Shown in pieces: positions 27,786 to 38,180 of a stretch of 64,000 nucleotides of DNA. A program made the position numbers and the translations under genes. Within the stretch, counting starts at the first letter, position 1, and each line of letters starts with the position of its first letter. The notes below the pieces were generated by a model. The model ran no database searches, was not told the DNA's origin, and saw only the letters and a program-made list of their open reading frames with translations. Source of the DNA: JAWKOK01 sp963848115 (GTDB taxonomy: Bacteria > Chloroflexota > Anaerolineae > Caldilineales > Caldilineaceae); the NCBI GenBank assembly GCA_963848115.1, contig CAWKCP010000005.1, positions 248,001 to 312,000 on the forward strand. Reading direction: 5' to 3'.

Positions 27786-28951
27786 ATGAGCTTCGACTTC
27801 GACCAGCCAATCAACCGCCGCGGCAGTGACAGCGCCAAATGGCGCAAGTACGGTGACGATGTGCTGCCACTTTGGGTCGCCGACATGGATTTCGTCTCGC
27901 CCCAGCCGATCATGGACGCCATGCGCGATCGCCTGGACCACGGCGTCTTTGGCTACAGCCAGACGCCGCCCGAACTGCTTGAGGCGATCTGCGAGCGAAT
28001 GCTGCGCCAGCAAGGCTGGGCCATCGAGCCGGAGTCGATCCTCTTCATCCCCGGCCTGGTCTCCGGCCTGAACGTAGTGGCACGCGCCATAGGCGAGCGC
28101 GGCGACGGCGTGTTGGTCAACACGCCGGTCTACCCGCCCTTCCTCAGCGCCCCGGAACACCAACTTCGCACGCTGCAGACGGCCGAGCAATCCGTCAGCC
28201 TGCGTGACGGCCATCTGCACTACGACATCGACTTCGACGCGCTGGGTAACGCAACGGATGAAAGCAGCAGGCTCTTCATCCTCTGCAACCCCCACAACCC
28301 CACCGGCCGCGCCTACACGCGTGACGAGCTGCTGGGCATGGCCGAGCTCTGCGCCGAGCGCGACCTGGTCATCTGCTCGGACGAGATCCACTGCGATCTG
28401 CTGCTGGACGGCACCAAGCACATCTCCATCGCCGCGCTGGATCCGGAGATCGAGGCGCGCACCATCACGCTGCATCGCTCCGAGCAAGACCTACAACATC
28501 CCAGGGCTGGGATGCAGCATCGCCGTCATCCCCAATCCTGAACTGCGTGCGCGTTTTGAAGCCGCGTCGGCCGGCATCGTGCCCCACGTCAACTTGCTGG
28601 GTCTCCACGCCGCCCTTGCCGCCTACACCCAGTGTGACGGTTGGCTGAGCGAGATGCTGGCCTACCTGACCGCCAACCGCGACTTCGTCGTGGATTATGT
28701 CGACCAGCACCTGCCCGGCATCCGCACCACCGTGCCGGAGGCCACCTATCTGGCCTGGTTCGATTGTCGCCGAATCCGGGATCGAAGGCAATGCGCATGA
28801 GTTCTTCCTGGAGCATGCCAAAGTCGCGTTGAATGATGGGGAGCGCTTTGGGCCCGGAGGCGAGGGGTTTGTGCGGTTGAATTTTGGGTGTCCGCGGGCG
28901 ACGTTGGTTGAGGCATTGGAGCGGATGCGGGGGGCGCTGTCGGAGACATAG
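27786..28951 (+). CDS. MalY/PatB-type aminotransferase (C-S lyase), two frameshifts
   Basis: Start set at ATG 27786, with AAGGA 9 bases upstream. A class I/II PLP enzyme: LPLWVADMDFVSPQPIMDAM and HGVFGYSQTP are characteristic of MalY/PatB, with ILCNPHNPTGRAYTRDEL and VICSDEIHCDLLLDG downstream. One extra C near 28475 shifts into APSKTYNIPGLGCSIAVIPN, which holds the PLP-binding Lys. One extra C near 28768 then shifts to ESGIEGNAHEFFLEHAKVAL and the terminal substrate-Arg region (GFVRLNFGCPRATL). Restored length is about 387 residues. The family cleaves cystathionine and related C-S bonds. Confidence 0.85.
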
Positions 28952-29444
28952 ACTTTTCCTGGTGTCGGGTCCAGTCGAGTTTGGCTGAGGGGTTTGCATA
29001 AGTCGCTACTCGAAGTAACGGCGCTCCCCAACTGCCGCTGAGCGCCTGTTATGTCGACCAAATGCGCGATATTCAGTGCACCCACAGTCGTTTCGGATGG
29101 CAATCTTGGCCTTTCCTTTCCCTCTCGCTCACGCAAATAATGGCAAAAGTCGAGTAAACTAGAGAGGCAGCAGTGTTGACGGCGTAAAAAAAAGCATCAC
29201 CGCCCATTTCCACTCAATCAGTCAACGCTTCGACCTACTCGCTGTCACCCGAAGATCTTAGTATTATGGTATTGCTCAGGTGTGGGGTAACCCCGATGTT
29301 TCGGTTCTACCGTAGCGGCTATCCTACAGAGGAATCATGCTAAGCCAGCATTTCGTGAATTGAAGACGACTCACCCAATCCCTCAGAGAGCCGTTTTATG
29401 AAACAGATTCCAGAACGGCGGGGACTGTTACCCGATCGTTCTTC
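28952..29444. other. 493-bp gap without recognisable gene
   Basis: Between the aminotransferase and the leftward MFS remnant. No ORF with a ribosome site, no strong hairpin and no repeat stand out. It must contain the end of the Mrp/aminotransferase transcript, but I see no convincing intrinsic terminator. Confidence 0.4.
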
Positions 29445-29953
29445 CTAATCCCCCACCACCCCCACCGCACCACGCACCCCCGCCTCCCCGCGCCCAGCCG
29501 CGACTTTGGCCACAACCAACGCCAGGACAGCGATGACCATGTAGATCGCCGCTGCGGCCCCAAAGACGCCGCGGATGCCGATCCAGACGGCGATGGCCGC
29601 GCCGAGCATGGGCGAGAAGATGCGCGCGGAGGCGTTGACGCTGTTCTCCAGGCCGTAGGTGGCGCCCTGATTGCCGGTCGGCGTCCACAGGTTCATCAAG
29701 GCGGCGATGGCCGGGACGAGACCGCCGGCTGCAAAGCCGCCCAATGCCTGGAGCAGGGCCAGTTGCCAGGCGGCGGTCACCAAAGGCTGGGGAGCGTAGA
29801 AGAGAACTGTCGCCAATGCCGCCACGATCATCACCCGCGTATGGCCGATACGATGACATAGAGCGGCAGAAATGGAAAAACAAGGCTGAATCCGGCATTG
29901 GACAGCAGTTGCACCATGAGGAGGATGTAGAGGTTGCGTCGCCAATTGGGCAA
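29445..29953 (-). pseudogene. MFS transporter remnant with large internal deletion
   Basis: On the minus strand a TTG at 29953, with AGGAG 8 bases upstream, starts NWRRNLYILLMVQLLSNAGF, the first helix of an MFS drug exporter. It runs to FLPLYV. The sequence then jumps, with a change of frame near 29855, to RIGHTRVMIVAALATVLFYA and the last helices (LLQALGGFAAGGLVPAIAAL, GIRGVFGAAAAIYMVIAVLA) up to TAG at 29445. About 200 residues of the normal 400 are missing, so helices 1 and roughly 9-12 are joined directly. A functional transporter is not expected. Confidence 0.75.
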
Positions 29954-30002
29954 GGGGTAGGACTCCTGCTACCTACTGCGTAATGCGCATCACGCAGCAC
30001 CC

Positions 30003-31074
30003 CTACATATCCAAAAACGTCACACTCAAATAGGCCATCAACCCAATCGTGCTGTTGTACGTGGCATGCGCGATCATCGCGGTGGTCGTGTTGTGGCGGA
30101 TGCGTAGCCAGGCCAGGACAAGGCCCAGGACAAAGACCAGCAGCGTCGGAGACGGAAAGACCGTAGTTGGAGTGCACAACGGCAAAAAGCAACGCTGTCA
30201 AGACCACGCCAAAGCGCGGTTGCATTGCTCCCCGGAAGAGCGGCTCTTCCCCGATGGCAGCGGCCAACCCCAACGTCAGAATGCCGAGCGGCGACTGAAA
30301 GAGCGAACCCAGCAGTTGCTCGGTCAACACCTCGACATCGGGGTTTGCACCGAACCCAAGAAAGATAGCGGCCTGCTGGAGAATGACGCTGATCGGCAGC
30401 ATGATGAATGCCGCAGACATGCCGATGAGCACCTGCTTGCCGCTCACGGCCACGATACCGAGCCGTTGCATTGTCTCGCCCAGCGAGCGTCGGCTGAGCC
30501 AACCGACGCCAATCATCGCCATCAAGGCCATCAGAATCTGCTGGGCCCACAGCATGCCCATCGTGATGCTGCCGCCCAAATCGTCCTGTTCGGCCAGAAG
30601 CCCTGCGACTGTGTCGAGACCGATGGCCAATGTGATCAACATGTTGATCAAAATCAGCATGGTCAGTGAGAGCGCAACCGCATGCACAGGGCTGAACGGA
30701 TCGATAGGCAGGACGCGTGCACAGAGACGGCGAACCGGCGAAGTGAGAAGGAGGATGCCCACAATCGCCGGAGCCCAAATACCGAAGCCGAGCAGCGGCA
30801 TCGAGGCGAGTTGGTCAAATACTGCCGGATCAACCAGCCCATCGCCCACGACTTCCAAGAGACCCGGCTGACGCGAAATGGAAAAGATGAACGCCTGGAA
30901 GAGCAGTCCTACAAATATGATGCCGACATAGATTGAGACGACTGTGAAGTAGGCAAAGAGCGCAAAGCCGCGCGACGCATCGCTCTGCTGTCGCTGCCGC
31001 TCGGACATGTTGGCCAACCAAAGCACCACCAAGAGCGGCAAAAAGGTGAAGATCAGTCCGGCAAAATTCGGCAT
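30003..31074 (-). CDS. CPBP-family intramembrane protease-like protein, one frameshift
   Basis: Eight hydrophobic helices. The C-terminal ABI/CPBP domain carries LGLAAAIGEEPLFRGAMQPR (the E-E-x-x-x-R motif) and LLFAVVHSNYGL (second conserved His). One extra base in an A/T run near 30147 moves to PSPTLLVFVLGLVLAWLRIR and TTAMIAHATYNSTIGLMAYL (third His motif H-x-x-x-N). Restored length is about 355 residues. CPBP members process prenylated or signal proteins inside the membrane; the target here is unknown. The MFS remnant follows 50 bp downstream. Confidence 0.8.
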
Positions 31075-31418
31075 CGAGGACTCCTACGAAGATATGGTAT
31101 ACTATTCCCCTGCCGCCAGGAACAGCATCAAGCTGCGCCGACAATCAACTCTGGCAGTTCTGGCTCAGGCCACGACCCCCAGTTTACTGCCTAACGATTG
31201 TGACAGCAAGCGGTCCGCCAGTTCCCGGACCTATCCCAATCCGGACAGATTGTCAGCAGGCCGGAATCGGGCCGGATCCTGTTCCTGTTCTGACATGATC
31301 CTGTGGTGAGCGTTTCCGACTTCATCCCGGAATCCGGGTGACAGGGGCCAAACGGCACGAGATTCGGCTGCCTGAACTGTACCGCCGCCGGACAATATGA
31401 CATGACAGGGGCAACCCG
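31075..31418. promoter_or_regulatory. Divergent gap between CPBP gene and ppk
   Basis: 344 bp with no supported gene. It should contain promoters of both flanking genes. GC-rich half-palindromes such as TCCGGACAGATTG and CCGGAATCGGGCCGGATCC occur near 31240-31280, without a clear consensus promoter. Confidence 0.35.
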
Positions 31419-33858
31419 ATGACATCAACTATGAGTGAGGCTGGCATGACAAGCGAGGCTGGAAACACAAGTAAAGCTGGCAGCAAGACAGGAGGATTGG
31501 ACGCCTGGACGGTCAGCGAACGGTCGAGTAGTGAATCGCTGCGCGCCTATCCGGATTCGACTGCAGGTTCCACGGCGCCTGTTGGCTCCTCACCAACCGA
31601 ACGAGATGAGCGATCTCCAGCTCGTATGCCGTCTCCTGAACTGCGTGCTTCTGCGTTTCCCGCCCGTGGCGTCATTCCCCCTGAGATCATCGTCCCGCAG
31701 GAACACGTTTTCGTCCCCGAAGTCGACCTATCGACCCTTCCACTGGACGAGCTGAGCACATCAGACCTGGTCTACAATCGTGAACTCAGCTGGCTCGATT
31801 TCAATTGGCGAGTGCTTCACCAGGCTACTGATAGCCGTGCCCCACTGATTGAACGACTCAAGTTTCTGGCCATCACAGCGAGCAACCTTGACGAGTTCTT
31901 CCGCAAACGCGTCGGCGGACTCAAACGCCAGAAGGCGGCCGGCATTGCCAATCTTCGCTATTCCGGCTTGACGCCCGAGCACCAGCTCGATCTGATCGCC
32001 AAGGCCGTGCGCCCCATGATCGACATACAGAGCGCCTGCCTCCTGGATGAGATTTTGCCGGCCCTGGCCGAACACGGAATGCGCATACTGGATTATTCGG
32101 AACTGGGCGACCTGCAACGTGCAAAACTTGAGGAGTACTACCTGCGTAAGGTCTACCCGATCTTGATCCCGCTCGCCGTAGACGCCGGACACCCATTCCC
32201 GTTCATCAGCAATCTGAGCCTGAGTCTGGCCGTCGTCCTACGCGATCCGGTCAGTGATGAGACCTTCTTCGCCCGCGTCAAAGTGCCGTCCAGCCGGCCG
32301 CGCTGGGTCCCCCTGGACGACCCGCTGCATTTCGTTCCGTTGGAACAGGTGATCATCCACAACCTGGATTCGCTGTTCGAAGGCATGGAAGTTGTGGCGG
32401 CCTACCCATTCCGGGTAACTCGCAATGCATCGATGACACGCAACGAGGAAGAGGCCGATGATCTGGTTGTCATGATCGCGGAAGAGCTGCGCGAACAGCG
32501 CTTCGCCCCCGGTGTGCGACTCGAAGTGGATGCGGCTATGCCCCCCAGCATGATGCAATTCCTGCAACGAGAGCTCCACCTGGAACAAAACGACGTCTAC
32601 CCCATTCGTGGGCCAATCTGCTTGGTCGACCTCTTCTCATTGACCGATGTCAATCTGCCTGAACTCAAGTTCAGACCGTGGTCCCCTATGGTGCCGCCAC
32701 GTCTTTCCGGCCTGGACACGCGCGAACGTCCCGACGAAATCTTCTCTATCATTCGCCAGGGAGACCTGGTTTTCCATCATCCGTACTTCAGCTTCGGCGC
32801 CAGCACGCAGCAGTTCATCGAAGCCGCATCGCGCGACCCGCAGGTGCTGGCCATCAAACAGACCCTCTATCGCACCAGCGCCGATTCGCCGATCATTGCA
32901 GCGCTGATTTCCGCTGCTGAACAAGGCAAGCAGGTTGCCGTACTGGTCGAAGTCAAGGCTCGCTTTGATGAAGCCCAAAACATCGAATGGGCGCGCAAGC
33001 TGGAAGATGCCGGCTGTCACGTCGCCTATGGCTTGGTCGGTCTGAAGACGCACACAAAGACATCGCTGGTCATCCGCGAGGAAGAAGACGGCCTGGCCGC
33101 CTACTACCATATCGGAACGGGCAACTACAACCCCAAGACGGCGTCACTCTACACCGATCTGGGCATTCTGGGCTGCCAACCGGACATCGCAGCCGATCTG
33201 ATGGATCTGTTCAACTATCTGACAGGCCACAGTCGCCAAACTGAGTATCGCAAGCTGTTGGTCGCGCCCGTCAACATGCGCCAACGCTTCCTCGACCTAC
33301 TGGACGTCGAGATCGAGAACGCGTTGGCCGGTCACCCGGCCCACGTGATTGCCAAGATGAATGGTCTGGAAGATCCGCTGTTGGTGCACAAGCTTTACGA
33401 GGCAGGCCAGGCCGGTGTCCAGGTCAATCTACTGGTACGCGGCGTCTGCCGCATCCGTCCGGGGATACCCGGCATCAGCGACAACATACGGGTCATCAGC
33501 GTCATCGGACGCTTTCTGGAACATTCGCGCATCTTCTACTTTGAAAATGGGGGACAGCCGCTTTACTTCATCGGCAGCGCCGATCTGGATGAGCCGCAAC
33601 CTCAGCGATCGTGTTGAGGCAATCGTTCCCATTAGCGATCCACGCATCAAGGAACAGCTCGACGTGATTCTGGCAGCCTCCTTAAACGACCGTCGACTCG
33701 CGTGGGAGATGCTGCCGGACGGTCGCTACCGGCAGCGAATCCCAGATACGGACAAGGGCATGAACGCAGCCGGTACAGATACGGCCGAAGCAACCATGGG
33801 CACTCACAAGATACTTATGCGACATGCGCGCGCCTCGGCATCCCAATTCCTCGGCTGA
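31419..33858 (+). CDS. ppk: Polyphosphate kinase 1, one frameshift
   Basis: Residues 1-115 are a Ser/Thr/Gly-rich extension unusual for the family, followed by the PPK1 N domain from DLVYNRELSWLDFNWRVLHQ. The catalytic domains carry LAIKQTLYRTSADSPIIAAL, KTHTKTSLV (the His that becomes phosphorylated) and YYHIGTGNYNPKTASLYTDL (second His). One extra G near 33584 separates IGSADL from MSRNLSDRVEAIVPI; the restored enzyme is about 813 residues. PPK1 reversibly makes polyphosphate from ATP, linked to stress survival and phosphate storage. The start could be one of two nearby ATGs (31419 or 31431). Confidence 0.88.
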
Positions 33859-33901
33859 AGTTCGATTCCGTCAGACGGGTCAGAGGAAGAAACATTAATA
33901 A

Positions 33902-33950
33902 AGAAGTAGGGGGTCCATGAATCGTTCCGATTCATGGACCCCCTACTTCT
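33902..33950. terminator. Bidirectional terminator between ppk and mdh
   Basis: Perfect 23-bp arms (33902-33924 and 33928-33950) around the loop TTC, between two converging genes. AT-rich flanks on both sides; no long T-run. Confidence 0.8.
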
Positions 33951-33987
33951 CTGAATATGACACGTTGACAAGGGAGAATGCGTCGCC

Positions 33988-34971
33988 TTAGCCGAGCATG
34001 TCCTCGACGGAGGCGCGTTCCTCAAGCAATTCCTCGCCCGTCCGCTTGATCATTGCCTGATCGAAATCACTCAGTTCCAGACCCTCAACAATCGAGTACT
34101 TGCCATTCTTGATGGTGACAGGATAGCTGAAGATGACGCCTTCAGGCGTACCGTAGGCGCCGGTGCTGGGAACGCCCATGCTGGCCCATTGGCCCTCTGG
34201 CGTGCCATGATACCAACTCTGGACATGATTAATGGCGGCGTTGGCCGCGCTGGCCGCGCTACTCTGGCCACGGGCTTCGATGACGGCCGCGCCGCGCTTC
34301 TGAACCGTGGGGATAAATGTGTCCCGAACCCAGACGTCATCATCGATGACAGCCGCAGCCGACTGGCCGTTGATCTCAGCATGGTAGGCGTCGGGATACT
34401 GGGTAGCGCTGTGGTTGCCCCAAATAGCGACTTTGCTCACATCGGTCACCGGCACGCCGGCCTTGTTCGCCAACTGGAAGGCGGCCCGGTTCTGGTCGAG
34501 ACGCGTCATGGCCGTGAAACGCTCGTTCGGGATGTCCGGCGCATTGTTCATGGCAATCAAAGCATTGGTATTGGCTGGGTTGCCGACCACCAGCACTCGG
34601 ATATCTGAGGCGGCGTTGTTGTTCAGCGACTGGCCGGCCGGTTTGAAGATCTGGCCGTTGGCGCTGAGCAAATCTTTGCGCTCCATGCCCTTGCCGCGCG
34701 GGCGAGCGCCCACCAAGAGCGCCCAATTGGCCCCATCAAAGGCCACGTCGGCATCGTCGGTCAGAACCAAATCCTGTACGAGTGGGAAGGCACAGTCAAC
34801 GATCTCCATGGCCACACCCTCAAGGGCACTCATGGCCGGCGTGATTTCCAGCAACTGCAGGGCGACAGGCTGGTCAGGGCCAAAGAGATCACCGTTGGCG
34901 ATCCGGAAAAGCAATGAGTAGCCGATATTGCCGGCGGCTCCTGTAACTGCAACTCGGATTGGGGTTTTCAT
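33988..34971 (-). CDS. mdh: Malate dehydrogenase, 327 aa
   Basis: AGGAG precedes the ATG. NAD-binding GAAGNIGYSLLFRIA, the substrate Arg segments GARPRGKGMERKDLLSANG and TRLDQNRAAFQLA, and the catalytic His in IWGNHSATQYPD all match the cytosolic-type MDH with complete length. It oxidises malate to oxaloacetate in the TCA cycle using NAD+. The gene is intact and monocistronic, ending at the shared terminator. Confidence 0.93.
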   Translation of the reverse strand: MKTPIRVAVTGAAGNIGYSLLFRIANGDLFGPDQPVALQLLEITPAMSALEGVAMEIVDCAFPLVQDLVLTDDADVAFDGANWALLVGARPRGKGMERKDLLSANGQIFKPAGQSLNNNAASDIRVLVVGNPANTNALIAMNNAPDIPNERFTAMTRLDQNRAAFQLANKAGVPVTDVSKVAIWGNHSATQYPDAYHAEINGQSAAAVIDDDVWVRDTFIPTVQKRGAAVIEARGQSSAASAANAAINHVQSWYHGTPEGQWASMGVPSTGAYGTPEGVIFSYPVTIKNGKYSIVEGLELSDFDQAMIKRTGEELLEERASVEDMLG

Positions 34972-35489
34972 GAAACATTCTCCTGATTCATTTTTGTTGA
35001 GGGCGATTCCTCAGCGTTCGGTGAGTCCACTGCAAAATGCCTTATTCGCCACAGATTCACACAGACCTAGAACCCAATTGTGAGAAAACACTAATTCGGG
35101 AACGATTGGACACCCCATTCGGTTATCAAGTTGTAGGTCGTTTGATGTACAATTTGAGCTTGAGATCCGCCCTGTAGCATAACGCGTTTCGGCAAATTGG
35201 GCAATGTCGGGGTTCCAGAAAAACAGGCGATGATGCGACCATCTGACAAAATGGCATCGAAAATAGGAGATGGCCGACACGCTCGTAAATTGCCATGAGA
35301 CCAGGTGTTTAGAAGGCGGATTGGGCAGATGGTGACTTGTGTGAGATAGGATGCGACAGTTGGCGCCCGACATTCGAGTTCCACAATAGGTTTCGACAAC
35401 AGCGTCCAATCAACAGGATGTACTATGCAGAGTGTCAGGACAGAATCGTCAGGACAGCATAGCCAGGACAGTAAGGAGTATTTGAATCA
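34972..35489. promoter_or_regulatory. Divergent regulatory gap upstream of mdh and the FG-GAP gene
   Basis: 518 bp without a supported gene. Its right end carries three tandem decamers (see 35434-35471) directly before the ribosome site of the FG-GAP gene. The left part must contain the mdh promoter. Confidence 0.45.
35434..35471. promoter_or_regulatory. Three tandem GTCAGGACAG repeats (14-bp period)
   Basis: GTCAGGACAG at 35434-35443 and 35448-35457, and GCCAGGACAG at 35462-35471, exactly 14 bp apart. The AAGGAG ribosome site follows 2 bp later. The regular spacing and position suggest an operator or mRNA-level regulatory array; a simple microsatellite is the alternative. Confidence 0.5.
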
Positions 35490-37757
35490 ATGAAGCGACA
35501 TAGTATGCGAAAGGTCAGTTTGCTGCTTCTAGCTACGATCATGATGCTGATCGCGAGCCTGCCTGCACAGGTAGCGACACCGCACACAGCGGCAGCACAG
35601 CGCTCGGATGACTCTGCCGCGGACGATATTTCCGCGCCAGATATTTCCGCCGATGAGGTTCCGGTCGTCGACGTTGCGGTCGGTCCCGTTCTGCGTGACC
35701 ACGCCGGCCCAATCGTTGCAAGCGATCTGTCGGAGATCGATCAAAGCGCGGTCGTTGCCGACGACGTCATCTTGGAAGAGGAAATCGTCTACGTCGGCAG
35801 AGATGAACGCATCTACGTGCTGGATACCCATCAGGTCGGCGACAATCCACTGGTGAAGTGGGTGAGCCCGGACGGCAACTGGCGCAGCGTTGACGTTGGA
35901 GACTTCAACAACGACGGCGACATGGAGATCGTTGCCGTCGGCGGCGGCAAAAACGACGGAAAACTGGCAGTCTGGGATCCGGTCGACAAGACTGGATCGC
36001 CCGGCTTGCCGACGGTGAACGGCATTCCGTGGCAGCTCCTGCATCAGCGACTGATTCCCGGCCGGCCGGACATTGTCAAGGCGGGCAACTTCGATCCCAA
36101 TATCCCCGGTGATGAAATTCTCTATGGTTTCAAGATGCTAGATGAGATCAAGGAGGATGAGAATGATGAATTTAGAACCACCATCATCAAGTCAGGCACG
36201 CCCAACCCGGACGGCTCCAACTGGGTCGATCACATCAGGGCCAAAGACGACGGCAACGAATGGACCTATGTTGAGTCGGGCGATCTTGGCGATGGCGGGG
36301 CGGATGAAATTGCGTTGCTCGATGAAGACGGCGGCGAGGTCAACATCTTCCGCCTAGCGGACGGCTTCCAGCGGATTCTGGGCGAATCCTCCAGTTCCAG
36401 CCCCTATCGTTCTGTCGTCTTCGGCGATTTTTTCACCGGCGGGTATAATGAAGTCATCATTACGCGCAACGAAAAGTTCCCCGATCCCACACTCTTCTAC
36501 TACCAATACTATCCCGGCGAGGCCGACGAACTCAAGCACGCCGATGATCAGGTCGAAATCATCTCGCCCTACCCGCGATTTGTCTGGGTGGCCGATGTCA
36601 ACAACAGTGGCGATGATGAAGTATTCATGCTGCGAAGAGACGAGAGTCCCCGTCTGTTTAGCCGCAACCACGGCCCCGACCCCATGCCAACCCTGGAAGC
36701 AGACCTGGATGAGGACAATGGGTACCGTGCGGGTGCGGGCGGTGATCTTGACGGTGACGGTACTGACGAAGTCGTGATCATTCGTGACGACCGTCTGCGT
36801 ATCTACAAGAATGAGGAGGTCCGCTGGACTGTTGAGGAATTCGTCGTCAGCGCGGAGACCAAAGTCCTGCGTACCGGCGATCTCGACGGCGGCGGAGCGA
36901 CCGTCGATGGTCCCGAGTTTGTCTTCAGTGAAGAGGCCATTACACAGTCACTGGAGCCGGACACTTCAGTGCAAAATCGCGTGTTTACACTCTCCAACGG
37001 CGGCTCCGATGAGATCATCAACTACACGTACCAGATTCCCAATGCGCCGTCATGGGTAACGATTACCACCGACTCGCTTCAAGCGTCGGCCGCCAAACCG
37101 GCACGTGTCTTCGTCTCGTTTGACGCCAAGGGGCTGAACTTTGGAACATACACAGCCAGCGTTGTGTTCAGCGCCATCTCGCCGGCCACAACGAATAGTC
37201 CGTTCAGTGTACCAATCGAACTGACGGTCCGAGAAGCGCAGATTACGCCCAACCCGGCCACTGCATACTTCGACTTCTATCCATGTGCTGACACGCTCGA
37301 ACCATCGTTTCTCAATATCTCAATCGGCGGCACCGTCGGTCTCACGTATAACGCAGCCATCGTGGATCGACCGCTGATTGCAGATGCACAAGCGGCGCTG
37401 GGTGGAGAGTTCACTGCGGCCAGCATCGGCGCTGACGGACTGGTCACGTTCGAAGGAGCTGCAGGCGATCGTACGACCATCGAACTGCCCGCACCCGAGA
37501 TTTCGGCAAGCGCTGTAACGTCAACTACTTGGCCCAGTGGCGCCGCCTGGGCCACAGCCGTGTCCCAGACCAGCCGGATTCCAGATACGCTCACGGTCAA
37601 TGTGGACCCGAACCAACGAGGAGCCGACAGTCAGCAAGCCGTCCTGGTACTCGTCGGCGATGAGCGGGCAGGCGACAGCCCGACCAATGTCAAGTTGATT
37701 CCCTTGAACTTGATTTGTGCCAATGGGCGTGCCTATCTTCCGAACGTTGCAAAATAG
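35490..37757 (+). CDS. Secreted FG-GAP/VCBS beta-propeller protein, 755 aa
   Basis: A signal peptide (VSLLLLATIMMLIASLPAQV, cleavage near AAAQ) is followed by repeated FG-GAP/VCBS blades with calcium-type loops: GDFNNDGDMEIVAVGGG, GNFDPNIPGDEILYG, GDLGDGGADEIALLDEDG, GDLDGDGTDEVVIIRDDR. From about residue 480 come Ig-like beta domains (FTLSNGGSDEIINYTYQIPN, RVFVSFDAKGLNFGTYTASV). It ends in YLPNVAK, a C-terminal tail like those of Chloroflexota exoproteins, possibly a sorting or anchoring tag. Probably an extracellular or surface adhesin-like protein; no enzyme motif is visible. Confidence 0.75.
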   Translation: MKRHSMRKVSLLLLATIMMLIASLPAQVATPHTAAAQRSDDSAADDISAPDISADEVPVVDVAVGPVLRDHAGPIVASDLSEIDQSAVVADDVILEEEIVYVGRDERIYVLDTHQVGDNPLVKWVSPDGNWRSVDVGDFNNDGDMEIVAVGGGKNDGKLAVWDPVDKTGSPGLPTVNGIPWQLLHQRLIPGRPDIVKAGNFDPNIPGDEILYGFKMLDEIKEDENDEFRTTIIKSGTPNPDGSNWVDHIRAKDDGNEWTYVESGDLGDGGADEIALLDEDGGEVNIFRLADGFQRILGESSSSSPYRSVVFGDFFTGGYNEVIITRNEKFPDPTLFYYQYYPGEADELKHADDQVEIISPYPRFVWVADVNNSGDDEVFMLRRDESPRLFSRNHGPDPMPTLEADLDEDNGYRAGAGGDLDGDGTDEVVIIRDDRLRIYKNEEVRWTVEEFVVSAETKVLRTGDLDGGGATVDGPEFVFSEEAITQSLEPDTSVQNRVFTLSNGGSDEIINYTYQIPNAPSWVTITTDSLQASAAKPARVFVSFDAKGLNFGTYTASVVFSAISPATTNSPFSVPIELTVREAQITPNPATAYFDFYPCADTLEPSFLNISIGGTVGLTYNAAIVDRPLIADAQAALGGEFTAASIGADGLVTFEGAAGDRTTIELPAPEISASAVTSTTWPSGAAWATAVSQTSRIPDTLTVNVDPNQRGADSQQAVLVLVGDERAGDSPTNVKLIPLNLICANGRAYLPNVAK

Positions 37758-37864
37758 AGTTGTGAAATGGACTTGCGTAATCACGCGAGTGACCTGACAG
37801 CGGTCCAAACGATCCAGTACTGGCCCCTGGCAAGGCATTGTCACAATCTCTGAATGTTCGTGCG

Positions 37865-37911
37865 AAAGAGGCAAGCGTCGGCGAAATGACCGGTGCTTGC
37901 CTCTTTGTTTT
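37865..37911 (+). terminator. Intrinsic terminator of the FG-GAP gene
   Basis: AAAGAGGCAAGC (37865-37876) pairs perfectly with 37895-37906, followed by GTTTTT. It lies about 110 bp after the stop. The rest of the 37758-38180 gap shows no gene. Confidence 0.75.
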
Positions 37912-38180
37912 TCGGCATTGGCCGTCTTAGGCCGTTCCGGAAAAATCGATGCCCCAGCGCAAGTCCCCGGCAGAGCCCAGTTGATTTCTGGGCAGCCCGT
38001 GGGCCGATGCGAATGACAGGCAGTCGCTCGAATTTGGTCATTTGTTTGACTATCGCCGTACCAACGTGTAAGATGGCCTATAGATGATGGCCGACTTGCC
38101 CTGGACGCGACGGCTGTCCGAATTCGAGCTCAACCATCACAGGCCAGTCCACGCTGGTCAACCGTAATAGGAACACCGTC

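Noticed and set aside
28952..29444. Gene in the gap after the aminotransferase
   Set aside because: Available frames are short, without ribosome sites or familiar motifs.
34972..35409. 132-codon reverse frame upstream of mdh
   Set aside because: Composition and lack of a ribosome site indicate a chance frame in regulatory DNA.
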